From Cladorhizidae sp. MBARI D1340-BT2 (Eukaryota > Porifera > Demospongiae > Poecilosclerida > Cladorhizidae): a DNA stretch of 64,000 nt. The notes beneath the pieces are model-generated. The model did not search any database. It was not told the origin of the DNA and saw only the letters and a list, made by a program, of their open reading frames with translations. The translations under genes were made by a program, and so were the position numbers. Positions 10,541 to 22,291 of the stretch are shown piece after piece. Location of the stretch: the NCBI GenBank assembly GCA_028752905.1, contig JAQNBH010000005.1:7109829-7173828 (forward strand), in the 5' to 3' direction. Each line of letters begins with the position of its first letter. Position 1 is the first letter of the stretch.

Positions 10541-11494
10541 CAGTGTTCTCCCCAGGATTTTTGTAAGGGATATTGGCATGTATACAGTAGTAAAGTAGCG
10601 GACTAATAAACTATGATGGTCTGTGTTTTTTGGTCTTGTATTCATTATTGTGTTTACAGGTTGTATATACACTGGACTAGACATAATATTGTTTCATGTT
10701 AAAGAGCTATGAATCAATGCAGGTCATGCAACAAGCAGTACATAATACGATTGACATACATATTTTACAAATTATACTGAGCCTGAATGCTCATATTATA
10801 ATAGTGAATATAATTTTCTTGAAATATTTCATGGGTGAAGTAACTGTTGTGTATTGTTTACACAATGATTCAGGAAGAAATGGTTTCATAAACACCAAGA
10901 GAGAGGAGGGGGTGGGGGGGGGGGGGGGGGGGGGGAAAGGAGACTATTTAGGTGGAAAGTGAGGACTAAGCTTCAATCTCTCCTAGGCCCTACCACCATC
11001 GCCACAAATCCTAGTCGGCCTACCGTGATTTAGCACTCGCTCTTCACAAAACTCTGCCTTGTTGGAATCGTGCGAGGCAAGCTCATCCGTGTCGCTCGGC
11101 CGATGGCGACCTTCCTAGGCCTATGATTATGTTATCAGCTGAGCAAACACGCCACACTTTGCCCATCCTCAACACCCAGGGAAAGTTCAACTTCCATTTT
11201 TTTATCAATGCCAGCCTTCCTGTGCTTGTCTGAGCTCTGCTAGGAACACCCTTGTCTGGACTTCTATGCTTCGGTAAGTCTCACTCGTGAGACGGGAGCT
11301 ACTGCGGAGCTAGAACTGCTGCAATTTTTCACTTGCCCCACCCACAATACATATAAACGAAATTTTATGTCATCAATTTGACAGAAATGAACTTTGAACT
11401 GCAATAGCACAAAGGTAAGGCGTATCGGCTGATACATCTTCAATATCGAAGGGATATCGGACCAATACGCTTAAACTCTCTGGGGAGAACACTG
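10541..11494. mobile_element. Non-autonomous hAT-like element (MITE), 954 bp
   Basis: A perfect 15-bp terminal inverted repeat: CAGTGTTCTCCCCAG at 10541-10555 and its inverse at 11480-11494. The CAGTGTT-type end is typical of hAT elements. No transposase is present, and a poly-G run sits inside at about 10906-10935. The 8-bp flanks (gtagattg and gattatca) do not match, so a target duplication is not supported. Confidence 0.65.
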
Positions 11495-11604
11495 GATTAT
11501 CACAATTCTATGCAAGGCTAAAGGGAAGGACAGCAGTGAAGACTCATTTGCAGACTTGGATGAAGCTGAAATCGACAATTGAAAGTTTAAGTGAACGTGA
11601 GGAT

Positions 11605-12507
11605 CAAGAACAATAGTAGCCAAAGTACAGCCATCAAGAACAATAGTAGCCAAAGTACAGCCATCAAGAACAATAGTATTGCCAAAGTACAGCCATCAAG
11701 AACAATAGTAGCTAAAGTACAGGCATCAAGAACAATAGTAGCCAAAGTACAGCCATCAAGAACAATAGTAGCCAAAGTACAGCCATCAAGAACAATAGTA
11801 GCCAAAGTACAGCCATCAAGAACAATAGTAGCCAAAGTACAGCCATCAAGAACAATAGTAGCCAAAGTACAGCCATCAAGAACAATAGTAGCTAAAGTAC
11901 AGCCATCAAGAACAATAGTGGCCAAAGTACAGCCATCAAGAACAATAGTAGCCAAAGTACAGCCATCAAGAACAATAGTAGCCAAAGTACAGCCATCAAG
12001 AACAATAGTAGCTAAAGTACAGGCATCAAGAACAATAGTAGCCAAAGTACAGCCATCAAGAACAATATAGCCAAAGTACAGGCATCAAGAACAATAGTAG
12101 CCAAAGTACAGCCATCAAGAACAATAGTAGCCAAAGTACAGCCATCAAGAACAATAGTAGCTAAAGTACAGCCATCAAGAACAATAGTAGCCAAAGTACA
12201 GCCATCAAGAACAATAGTAGCTAAAGTACAGGCATCAAGAACAATAGTAGCCAAAGTACAGCCATCAAGAACAATAGTAGCCAAAGTACAGCCATCAAGA
12301 ACAATAGTAGCCAAAGTACAGCCATCAAGAACAATAGTAGCCAAAGTACAGCCATCAAGAACAATAGTAGCCAAAGTACAGCCATCAAGAACAATAGTAG
12401 CCAAAGTACAGGCATCAAGAATAATAGTAGCCAAAGTACAGCCATCAAGAACAATAGTAGCCAAAGTACAGGCATCAAGAACAATAGTAGCCAAAGTACA
12501 GCCATCA
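11605..12507 (+). repeat. 30-bp satellite, about 30 units
   Basis: A 30-bp unit built on gccaaagtacagccatcaag with very few variants (gcc/gct, agcc/aggc) and one two-base shift near 12066. Because 30 is a multiple of three it yields long open frames on both strands that are repeat artefacts. Confidence 0.95.
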
Positions 12508-12892
12508 GTTGGACATAAAAAGAACCAGCAAATCCTCTACTTAACGGTTTCTGGGTTTGAATAGTAGGTCTTGGATCTGAGAGCATCTTCGTTCATGCGG
12601 AATCACCACCTGACACACAGAAGTTGCTAATCAGCATATGTAAAGCAGAGAGTGCATTAGCACTCTTTATTCAGGTTGACACACATACCGAAATTCAAAA
12701 TGACAGATCCCCCCCCCCCCCAATACACATTAAAAAAACACGACGACAACAAATCTCATATATCAGCCAAACTCAGTAAACAGCCTAAACACTTCCAGCG
12801 TGCCTTCACTCTGTGCTAAGAATTTAAATCACCAGAACAAAAAATTGCGAAAGAAAACTTTATTTGTATCTGTTTTAGTATCTGTCACAGCA

Positions 12893-13155
12893 CTTCTCCT
12901 GCTGCTGAGTGTGCCACAGAGTAGTGGCACTGCTCCTGCTGCTGAGTGTGTCACAGGGTAGTGGCATGCTCCGGCTGCTGAGTATGTCACAGAGTAGTGA
13001 CACTTCTCCTACTGCTGAGTGTGTCACAAAGTTGTGACACTGCGAGTGTGTCACAGAGTAGTGACACTGCTCCTGCTGCTGAGTGTGCCACAGAGTAGTG
13101 ACACTGCTCCTGCTGCTGAGTGTGTCACAGAGTAGTGGCACTGCTCCTGCTGCTA
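12893..13155 (+). repeat. 37-bp tandem repeat, about 7 units
   Basis: Unit of the type ctcctgctgctgagtgtgtc plus acagagtagtggcactg, with a few deleted copies. It ends just before the hAT element at 13204. Confidence 0.8.
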
Positions 13156-13203
13156 GTGAGAGCACTGGAGGCTGAGATAAAGGAAGGTCACCACAAGGTG
13201 CGC

Positions 13204-15569
13204 CAGAGTTAGCAGGTTTTACCCAGGGCTTGGGTGTAACCCGGGTTGGGTTAAATACCTTTTACCCAGGTTTTACTCAAACATGGATACAACCCAGGAT
13301 AAAATAATAGACACAATATTTAGATTTATTATAAACTGTAAGGATATTATAAGAAATTAACTCTGTAATCAGGAAGTAAGACATTCAATAAATGGCAACT
13401 GTAGACAAAAACAGGAGCTGTGTTTCACTCAGCATTTATTTACCAAGTGACAAAGTTGTCTACTAGAGTATATATTTTTTATTTAATGATTTATTTAAAT
13501 ATTTAAACAAGATTCATGGGATTAAAGTCCAATTGATATGCAAGTTAAACAGATTTAATAGTCAATCTCCTGAGGTCCTTGCAGGAGCCTGTGGCAGAAG
13601 ACGAGTTTCTGGGCTTTCTCATTTCCCAAGAGGTTGCGGAGTTTGTTGTGGATAAGTCCATAGGAGCTAAATATATGCTCTATGGAGCTGGAAGATGCAA
13701 CTGCAGTGTGGAGTTGCTTCATAAGTTGCATGAATCCAGGGGGCAGGGCACACCTCTTGTCTACACCTTTCCACCAAGTGAGAGGTGGGGTTTCAGTGGC
13801 ACCAGGCTCAAAGTAGGATGAAGGGAATGGGGCCTCCTGAGCCTCAAAAGAGATAGCTGTGCTGAGGAATGCTTGGCTTTTCGTCTTCAGCCAAGCTTTG
13901 GCATCCTCAATCTGATAATCACTAAGTAACTGGCCCTGATACTTAGGGTGAAGTAGGTAGGCAGCAAGGTGGCCAACCTTAACCTCTGCAGCAAAGCTTT
14001 TTTTGATAGCATCCTGGTGGAGTTCCAGATAGGGCTCTTTAAAGGAGGGAGAGATAGTGATGTGTAGCATCAGCAATCATGCAGCTATCACTTTGACATT
14101 TGTTGATGGCAACAGTAATAGGTTTGAGTTGTTCAAGGAGATCTCCAGCAGCACATAGAATACCTAGATTCTTGATCTTACTAACAATAATGGGATCCAT
14201 CTCATCAGCATTGTCTATGGCTATTTTCTTGTAGATGGAATGATTGGTCATAAATGATTTCAGACAATCCAGATAACTATTCCAGCATGTAGGACAAGGC
14301 AATTTGGGTTTAACATGGCCAGGTGACTCCATCAACCATATGGGAATGGTGGACATGTTTGATGTGATGGTTGATGGACTTGACATGCTCTATGACCCAT
14401 GGAGTGGACAGGTCTTGACAAAGAAGGTTCAGGCTGTGACTCATGCAGCCATATACGTTGACATCAGGACGCTCTTTGTGGACTTCTTCACGCACTTTCT
14501 TCATTTTGTTCTCGTTGTCTGTACAGCAGTTCAGTACTTCACACCCATACTTGCTCTCTGCTGTCTTGATAGAGTCCAAAAGAAGATCTTTGCATACTTC
14601 TGCAGTTTTCTTAGTGGATATGGGGTCATGAGCATCATGGAAGTAGCCTATGCCACCAGCAGTGAGAGAAGTGGCAATGATGGGGTCATCCTTGATGATA
14701 GTCCAGCCATCCTGTTGGATAGTTGTGGGCTTATTCTGTAGCTGTTGTCTCATCTTTGATTGCAGTTGGTTGTGCGAATTATCAAGAAGTGAGCCACCGA
14801 TGTGCTTGGCTGTTGGAGGTACATATCCTGGGTGCATCATGTTGCAAACTTTCTTGAATAATGGGTGATCAACAAAGTTGAAGGGTGTGTTGGTGGCATA
14901 CAACAGATCAGTCCATGCCTGGTCCAGGTCTTGCTTTTGGACTGGTGTAGTTGTGACAAGGTGATCATTGAGACAGTCTGTCGCTGCTTCTTTGCAGGGG
15001 AAGGAAGAGAGGAGACTACATGGCTGGATGATGGTTGTTCAGCTGCTCCGATTTCATCCTGGCAATCTGATAAGTCACATGCAGGTCTCTTTTGCGGGGT
15101 AGTCACAAGAGAGATACCCGAACATCTTTTGTGATGAGCGATGAGGCGCTCCACTTTTGCTGATAACAAATGGAAACACTTCCTGCATTGTGCTTTCTTG
15201 CGTTCCTGTTGGATGAAGTGTTGCCACACAATATTCTTTGGCTGTCACCCTTGAACATTGTGACTTTTGAATAGCAGAATTTCAGTGTAATTGCAGTACA
15301 CTTACTAAACTGTAAGCAATGAATGATGACCTGTGGTATTTGCTTGCCTTATTATAAATAGCCCTGGTGTCCACCACCACCCAGACACTTGTGTCTCTGT
15401 GACTGGGCTACAAAGAAGTGTTTTATATCACTGGGTAATACCCGGGTAAAACCCCAGGTAAAAACCCCAGGTAAAATAGGGGTAAAACCTGGGGGAAATA
15501 CCTAAACGACAGGTTTTACCCACTGGTTTGGGTTTAAATAGGTTTTACCCAGGTAAAATGCAAACACTG
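13204..15569 (-). mobile_element. hAT DNA transposon with exact 8-bp target duplication, 2,366 bp
   Basis: The element is flanked by AGGTGCGC on both sides (13196-13203 and 15570-15577), the 8-bp duplication expected of hAT elements. Ends are CAGAGTTAGCAGGTTTTACC on the left and, inverted, CAGTGTTTGCATTTTACC on the right. Subterminal regions contain many copies of a ggttttaccc / gggtaaaacc motif, probably transposase-binding repeats. It encodes the decayed transposase at 13555-15229 and sits in the NEDD1-like intron. Confidence 0.85.
13555..15229 (-). pseudogene. hAT transposase with BED-type finger, broken by frameshifts
   Basis: Read on the - strand. The N-terminal part (about 15229-14920) has a BED-like finger, C..C in AQCRKCFHLL and H...C in HHKRC. 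The next part, from about 14900, has IIKDDPIIATSLTAGGIGYF and CTDNENKMKKV, with GCMSHSLNLL typical of the RNase H-like core. Then DSCMIADATH follows, and the C-terminus SSSSIEHIFSSYGLIHNKLR NLLG is the hAT dimerisation motif. The frame changes at least three times (near 14920, 14350 and 14060), so no intact protein is made unless the shifts are sequence errors. Confidence 0.8.
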
Positions 15570-15577
15570 AGGTGCGC

Positions 15578-16530
15578 ACACAGTTAGATTCATGCGGTCA
15601 CAACTCATCATCCTTTCCTTAGCTTCCCTACTGATATATTTCCCTATGGGCAACCCATACTTTACTGGAAGCATTCTTAAAAAGTATAAATACCGAATAT
15701 AACACATCATGACAATCACTATTTTATGAACTTAGCCAAACTTTATGAAAACCCACAGCAAGACAACTTAGTCGGCACAATGATAACAATACTGTAGCTA
15801 GCAGCCACGGCCAGTTATAATATGGTTGACTGACATTTGCACACTTTGCGGAATGGCTAAAAAATAATACTGCTTGTACGAGTCCTCCTAACACCTTCCT
15901 CCTATGAACAGCGCAAGCCTTCATGAGGCGGAGACAGGCTATATTACACTCCATCTCCAGGGTTTGCTATATGATATCCATGTGACCAACATCACGTTAG
16001 TGGGAGGGCAAGTGTCCTTCGGCTACTGGTGATAATATTTAGTTCAAATCATGTTGAGATAAACACGACTCAAGAAACATCTTCATTCTTGCGTAGAGTG
16101 GATGATGTGATGTGCATTAAAACCTTTTCCACCAATGAATTTCGGGGCATTTAAAAAATAAAATACACCCACTACAATTAAAATCTAAATAAAATCAGGA
16201 ATGCATTCATACCACTTGAAATCGCGTCATGTGATAGCACTATTGTTTATAAACTTGTGGTCACAACAATTTACCACGATTGCACAACATAATACATGAG
16301 AAGGAACTGCTAGTGAAGGAGGCATTGCACATCGGCCTAGCACCAAAATGTGAGCGGTTCAATCGAGACTGTGGAATGGACTTGCCTGGTGCTGGGGAGC
16401 TACTCTGAAGAGCCTGAACTTGAAGCCACGATCACCATAATTACATTTTAATTTTTATTTATATATTTAAATTATCATTACTATTTATTTGTTATCTGTA
16501 TCTGTTTGTTATTTAAATTTTATTGTTGTT
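15578..16530. other. Intronic sequence without recognised features
   Basis: Part of the NEDD1-like intron between the hAT element and the (TTA)n tract. No exon, mobile-element ends or repeats were recognised. Confidence 0.4.
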
Positions 16531-16534
16531 GTTG

Positions 16535-16771
<237 letters not shown>

Positions 16772-16920
16772 TTTTTTTAAAATTTGTTTATTATTTATTT
16801 GTTCGTTATATATATATGTACATTTTTTAAAAATTTTTATTTGTTTATTTATTTTATACATCCGGGGCACGTGCTAGGCGCGTGTACTGGCACGTGGTGG
16901 ATAGCTAGCTACTGGTACAT

Positions 16921-16963
16921 TATTCCTGATGAAGACTAGAGCATCTAGTCGAAACGTCGAGTG
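16921..16963 (+). ncRNA. Hammerhead ribozyme motif, type I, Penelope-like or retrozyme type
   Basis: The core is complete: CTGATGA at 16926-16932, stem II from a perfect 7-bp pair GACTAGA (16934-16940) and TCTAGTC (16944-16950) with loop gca, GAAA at 16951-16954, then CGTC at 16955-16958 with predicted cleavage after C16958. A short stem I can form between TATTC (16921-16925) and GAGTG (16959-16963), with two G-U pairs. The very short GAAACGTC stem III is as described for ribozymes of Penelope-like retroelements, which usually act as dimers. No Penelope reverse transcriptase was recognised nearby, so this may be a remnant or a non-autonomous copy. Confidence 0.75.
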
Positions 16964-17324
16964 AAATTTTTTTTGAAGTTGATTATTGAGAAGGTGATTT
17001 TAACCCTTCTTCTATATTCCCTTCTTCTTCAACTGAACAATCTACGGGAATGCTATAAGTACAAGTTTGTCATTCATTTCAAGATTGTTATGACAGTGAG
17101 GCATCGGCATTTGCCTGCGTTCTCCACCGACTTATTGGACTTGAATAGCATACACATATCGATTATGAATGCCACTTTCTTTTGATACACGAACTTTGGC
17201 AATAGACTGAGCGGTCAATAAAAAAAAACAGTTGTGCATTTAAATCCGTTAAAGGGTTAACTAACTACTAACTAGAAGGTATAATGTTGTCCGATAACCC
17301 ACACAGGGAAACATGCTACTGTTA

Positions 17325-18580
17325 GCAACATGGTGCCTGTGTATAACCTCCTAGCACACACTACAGCTGTGTAGAACAACAGCTTAGTGTGGTGCCTGTG
17401 TATAACCTCGTAGCACACACTACAGCTGTGTAGGACAACAGCTTAGTGTGGTGCCTGTGTATAACCTCCTAGCACGCACTACAGCTGTGTAGGACAGTGT
17501 TCAGCTTAGTGTGGTGCCTGCGTATAACCTCCTAGCATGCACTGACAGCTGTGTAGGACAACAGCTTAGTGTGGTTCCTGTGTATAACCTCCTAGCACAC
17601 ACTACAGCTGTGTAGGACAACAGCTTAGGGTGGTGCCTGTGTATAACCTCCTAGCACACACTACAGGACAGTGTTCAGCTTAGTGTGGTGCCTGCGTATA
17701 ACCTCCTAGCATGCACTGACAGCTGTGTAGGACAACAGCTTAGTGTGGTTCCTGTGTATAACCTCCTAGCACACACTACAGCTGTGTAGGACAACAGCTT
17801 AGGGTGGTGCCTGTGTATAACCTCCTAGCACACACTACAGCTGTGTAGGACAACAGCTTAGTGTGGTGCCTGTGTATAACCTCCTAGCATGCACTGACAG
17901 CTGTGTAGGACAACAGCTTAGTGTGGTGCCTGTGTATAACCTCCTAGCACACACTACAGCTGTGTAGGACAACAGCTTAGGGTGGTGCCTGTGTATAACC
18001 TCCTAGCATGCACTGACAGCTGTGTAGGACAACAGCTTAGTGTGGTGCCTGTGTATAACCTCCTAGCATGCACTACAGCTGTGTAGGACAACAGCTTAGT
18101 GTGGTGCCTGTGTATAACCTCCTACAGCTGTGTAGGACAACAGCTTAGTGTCGTGCCTGTGTATAACCTCCTAGCGCGCTGTGTAGGACAACAGCTTAGT
18201 GTGGTGCCTGTGTATAACCTCCTAGCACACACTACAGCTATGTAGGACAACAGCTTAGTGTGGTTCCTGTGTATAACCTCCTAGCATGCACTACAGCTGT
18301 GTAGGACAACAGCTTAGTGTGGTGCCTGTGTATAACCTCCTACAGCTGTGTAGGACAACAGCTTAGTGTCGTGCCTGTGTATAACCTCCTAGCGCGCTGT
18401 GTAGGACAACAGCTTAGTGTGGTGCCTGTGTATAACCTCCTAGCACACACTACAGCTGTGTAGGACAACAGCTTAGTGTGGTGCCTGTGTATAACCTCCT
18501 AGCACACACTACAGCTGTGTAGGACAACATGGTGCCTGTGTATAACCTCCTAGCACACACTACAGCTGTGTAGGACAACA
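17325..18580 (+). repeat. 59-bp satellite
   Basis: Unit of 59 bp built on gtgtaggacaacagcttagt and gtgcctgtgtataacctcct, about 21 copies, some shortened (tandem pairs lacking the tagcacacac part). Larger blocks of several units recur within the array (for example 17463-17640 against 17660-17830), so it is partly hierarchical. Confidence 0.93.
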
Positions 18581-18700
18581 GGTCCAAACAGAGACTACTT
18601 CACTTCCTGAATTTCAATTGCTCTTGACAGTTACCATACTGCACAGGATATTAACAATAGGAACTGCCCCCAGATGCTAAGTACACCTAGACCATGCCCC
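18571..18700 (+). repeat. 130-bp single-copy flank, first of two copies
   Basis: The segment from aacaggtccaaa to accatgcccc recurs at 19865-19994 with few differences. Both copies follow the last 59-bp unit, so array edge and flank were duplicated together. Confidence 0.85.
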
Positions 18701-18769
18701 ACCCCACCCAACCTAAAATCAACCTTTGAACCTTTTGGTCAACCAACTGTGTGTGTGTGTGTGTGTACT

Positions 18770-19763
18770 CCTTCATAGATGAAGCTACTGCTACACTGAA
18801 TAAAATAGATGGAGTTGCTGCTGCACTGAATAAAATAGATGGAGCTGCTGCTACACTGAATAAAATAGATGGAGCTGCTGCTACACTGAATAATAGATGG
18901 AGCTACTGCTACACTGAATAAAATAGATGGAGCTGCTGCTACACTGAATAAAATAGATGGAGCTGCTGCTACACTGAATAAAATAGATGGAGCTGCTGCT
19001 ACACTGAATAAAATAGATGGAGCTGCTGCTACACTGAATAAAATAGATGGAGCTGCTGCTACACTGAATAAAATAGATGGAGCTGCTGCTACACTGAATA
19101 AAATAGATGGAGCTGCTGCTACACTGAATAAAATAGATGGAGCTGCTGCTACACTGAATAAAATAGATGGAGCTGCTGCTACACTGAATAAAATAGATGG
19201 AGCTGCTGCTACACTGAATAAAATAGATGGAGCTGCTGCTACACTGAATAAAATAGATGGAGCTGCTGCTACACTGAATAAAATAGATGGAGCTGCTGTT
19301 ACACTGAATAAAATAGATGGAGCTGCTGCTGCACTGAATAAAATAGATGGAGCTGCTGCTACACTGAATAAAATAGATGAGCTACTGCTACACTGAATAA
19401 AATAGATGGAGCTGCTGCTACACTGAATAAAATAGATGGAGCTGCTGCTACACTGAATAAAATAGATGGAGCTGCTGCTACAATGAATAAAATAGATGGA
19501 GCTGCTGCTACACTGAATAAAATAGATGGAGCTGCTGCTGCACTGAATAAAATAGATGGAGCTGCTGCTACACTGAATAAAATAGATGGAGCTGCTGCTA
19601 CACTGAATAAAATAGATGGAGCTGCTGCTACACTGAATAAAATAGATGGAGCTGCTGCTACACTGAATAAAATAGATGGAGCTGCTGCTGCACTGAATAA
19701 AATAGATGGAGCTGCTGCTACACTGAATAAAATAGATGGAGCTGCTGCTACACTGAATAAAAT
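18770..19763 (+). repeat. 30-bp satellite, about 33 units
   Basis: Unit of 30 bp built on ctgaataaaatagatggagc plus tgctgctaca, highly homogeneous with one 4-bp and one 1-bp deletion. It is unrelated to the 30-bp satellite at 11605. A short (TG)n tract precedes it. The 350-codon open frame on the - strand is a product of the repeat period. Confidence 0.95.
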
Positions 19764-19994
19764 GTGGTGCCTGTGTATAACCTCCTAGCATACACTACAG
19801 CTGTGTAGGACAACAGCTTAGTGTGGTGCCTGTGTATAACCCCCTAGCATGCACTACAGCTGTGTAGGACAACAGGTCCAAATAGAGACTACTTCACTTC
19901 CTGAATTTCAATTGCTCTTGACAGTTACCATACTGCACAGGATATTAACAATAGGAACTGTCACCAGATGCTAAGTACAACTAGACCATGCCCC
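19764..19994 (+). repeat. Return of the 59-bp satellite (2 units) plus second 130-bp flank
   Basis: Two 59-bp units resume immediately after the 30-bp array, followed by the second copy of the 130-bp flank. The order 59-mer, flank, 30-mer, 59-mer, flank points to a local duplication in which the 30-bp array grew between the two copies. Confidence 0.85.
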
Positions 19995-20485
19995 GCACAG
20001 TGACTCAGCGGAGGTGCATTGCACGTGCACAGCCTGGCTCCAGCTAAACAATGCATAGCGACTCAGCGGAGGTGCATTGCACGAGTAGCCTGGCTGTTCC
20101 ACGCACAGTGACTCAGCGGAGGTGCACTGCATGAGTAGCCTGGCTGTTCCACGCACAGTGACTCAGTGGAGGTGCATTGCACGAGTAGCCTGGCTGTTCC
20201 ACGCACAGTGACTCAGCAGAGGTGCACTGCACGAGTAGCCTGGCTGTTCCACGCACAGTGACTTAGCGGAGGTGCATTGCACGAGTAGCCTGGCTGTTCC
20301 ACGCACAGTGACTCAGCGGAGGTGCACTGCACGAGTAGCCTGGCTGTTCCCCGCACAGTGACTCAGCGGAGGTGCATTGCACGTGCACAGCCTGGCTCCA
20401 GCTAAACAATGCACAGTGACTCAGCAGAGGTGCATTGCACGAGTAGCCTGGCTGTTCCACGCACAGCGACTCAGCGGTGCACTTG
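19990..20485 (+). repeat. 50-bp satellite, about 10 units
   Basis: Unit of 50 bp built on gcacagtgactcagcggagg and gagtagcctggctgttccac, with a variant form containing gtgcacagcctggctccagc in units near 20030 and 20385. Confidence 0.92.
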
Positions 20486-20762
20486 CATAATCTGGCTCCT
20501 GCTTCAAAGCCAGTTTACAATTTTAAGGAACATTGCATTCCCGTCATACTGTGAACCGGACAGCACAACGAAACACAACGCTGAGCTTGATTAGAAAGGT
20601 TTCTTATCACAACATTAGCAACGCAGCGTTGGGCCAATCAGAATGCTAAAATCTATCCAGTGATGAACTGTTGTTTAGGTTCAAGTCCACATTATAGTGT
20701 TAGTGGATGAGAAGAAGCTCATCAGAGCCCTGAATCCCCCCCCCCCCCCCCCCTCCTCGGCT

Positions 20763-21182
20763 TGTGACATTCATCAGCTAAAGCATACATACAGGGAATA
20801 ATATCAGCGCAAAGGGATAAGGCCTAGAACCATGTGACATTCATCAGCTAAAGCATACATACAGGGAATAATATCAGCGCAAAGGGATAAGGCCTAGAAC
20901 CATGTGACATTCATCAGCTAAAGCATACATACAGGGAATAATATCAGCGCAAAGGGATAAGGCCTAGAACCATGTGACATTCATCAGCTAAAGCATACAT
21001 ACAGGGAATAATATCAGCGCAAAGGGATAAGGCCTAGAACCATGTGACATTCATCAGCTAAAGCATACATACAGGGAATAATATCAGCGCAAAGGGATAA
21101 GGCCTAGAACCATGTGACATTCATCAGCTAAAGCATACATACAGGGAATAATATCAGCGCAAAGGGATAAGGCCTAGAACCA
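20763..21182 (+). repeat. 70-bp tandem repeat, 6 identical units
   Basis: Six copies of a 70-bp unit starting tgtgacattcatcagctaaa; by eye I see no differences between units. The array is preceded by a poly-C run. Confidence 0.95.
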
Positions 21183-21505
21183 GGTGGTGAGATAAGTATG
21201 ATACCATCCCTCTGTCCATGGATGAAACAAGGTCAAAGTTCAAACTGCATCGGTAATATTTTATCGTGAACCAGCACACAAAGTAACAGTATGCTCGTCC
21301 ATCACCGTAATGTGAATGGGCCTTAATAGGGTGCATCTTCATAGAGTATAACCACCCTCAAATTGCAAACACAGCTAGTATACTGGGGCTGAATACAAAA
21401 AAAAATAAAAAATTTTTTTTGCAGCTGGTTCAAGTAGCAACCCCCCCCCCCCCCCCCCCCGCTAATTATTGCACATGTCAAGGCCTTGCTGTGTTCAGCA
21501 CTTAC
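21183..21505. other. Intronic sequence at the left of a NEDD1-like exon
   Basis: Unique sequence with a poly-A stretch and a run of about 22 C near 21440. No gene recognised. Confidence 0.4.
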
Positions 21506-21690
21506 ATCGTTTCTTCACGAGAGTCTCTAATGATGTTTTCCAAAAACTTTATTTGTATGCCGTTTGTGGGTGGGGACACATGATGCGAGGAGGGAGTGGC
21601 AGTGTCATGTGACCGGAAAGGAGGTGCAGTTGCTTCGGTCCTCTCCATTGAGGAGGCACTATTACGAGTGATGGGACTAGTTACATCGAC
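21506..21690 (-). CDS. NEDD1: NEDD1-like protein, exon with start of the C-terminal helical region
   Basis: Acceptor catttcttgcag, 61 codons plus two bases, donor gtaagtgc. The first part is a Ser/Thr/Pro-rich linker (for example SHDTATPSSHHVSPPTNG). The end IQIKFLENIIRDSREET aligns without gaps to the FxQNMI..xxDDFRE helix that begins the NEDD1 gamma-tubulin-complex-binding region, and the split AT|A codon joins exactly to the exon at 9230. Phase agreement across four exons plus this helix is the basis for the call. The WD40 domain expected upstream was not found in the window. Confidence 0.75.
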
Positions 21691-22291
21691 CTGCAAGAAA
21701 TGGAAGAATAAGTTTGGAAATAATGTGTAAAAACTATCAAATGAGTTCCCCCGTCAACTGCACTGGCAGACAAACATTCCATTTTTGTCCCTCCCTCTAG
21801 TTCCGGTGATGGAACTTAATTAACAAAAGGAAATGCAGTGTTTGGAGCTAGAAGTATAGTAGGGCTCACATCTGCGAGTCAACAAATATTCGTTGGTTCG
21901 TTTCGCTTCAGGGGTGCCTAGAATTTTGTTGTTGTTGAAATAAACTTGGTCATAACACAATCAACCACAAAATCGAACCGCCACCACCTCAGTTCAAAGC
22001 CTACTTGCGTGCCTGCATCAGTCCAGTATAGACCCGTGTGGGGATGAGGGTTAGAGGCTCCTGCATTTAATGTGTCATTACCCACAGCAAGAGAAGAGTT
22101 ACCTTACTGAGGGAGGTTGCTGTCCGCTAGGCAGTAGCTGTAAAGAAAGATTATGGGCCTTTAAAAAAAAAATTCAAGAAAAAAAGAAAGGCTTTTGAGT
22201 TGAATCGAGCACTTGTTCTACACTTGGCTCCAGGCATATTCAAATGAGGTCTGGTGGAGCCACACAAGGGGGCTTTAGGGGGGGGAGGGGA
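21691..22291. other. Intronic sequence, no features
   Basis: Sequence between the exon at 21690 and the inverted repeat at 22292. No exon or mobile element was recognised. Confidence 0.4.

Noticed and set aside
11587..12494. Repeated MATIVLDGC and TIVAKVQPSR open frames as genes
   Set aside because: A 30-bp satellite keeps several frames open on both strands; there is no other coding evidence.
18739..19791. 350-codon - strand frame (FIQCSSSSIY repeat)
   Set aside because: Direct consequence of the 30-bp satellite.
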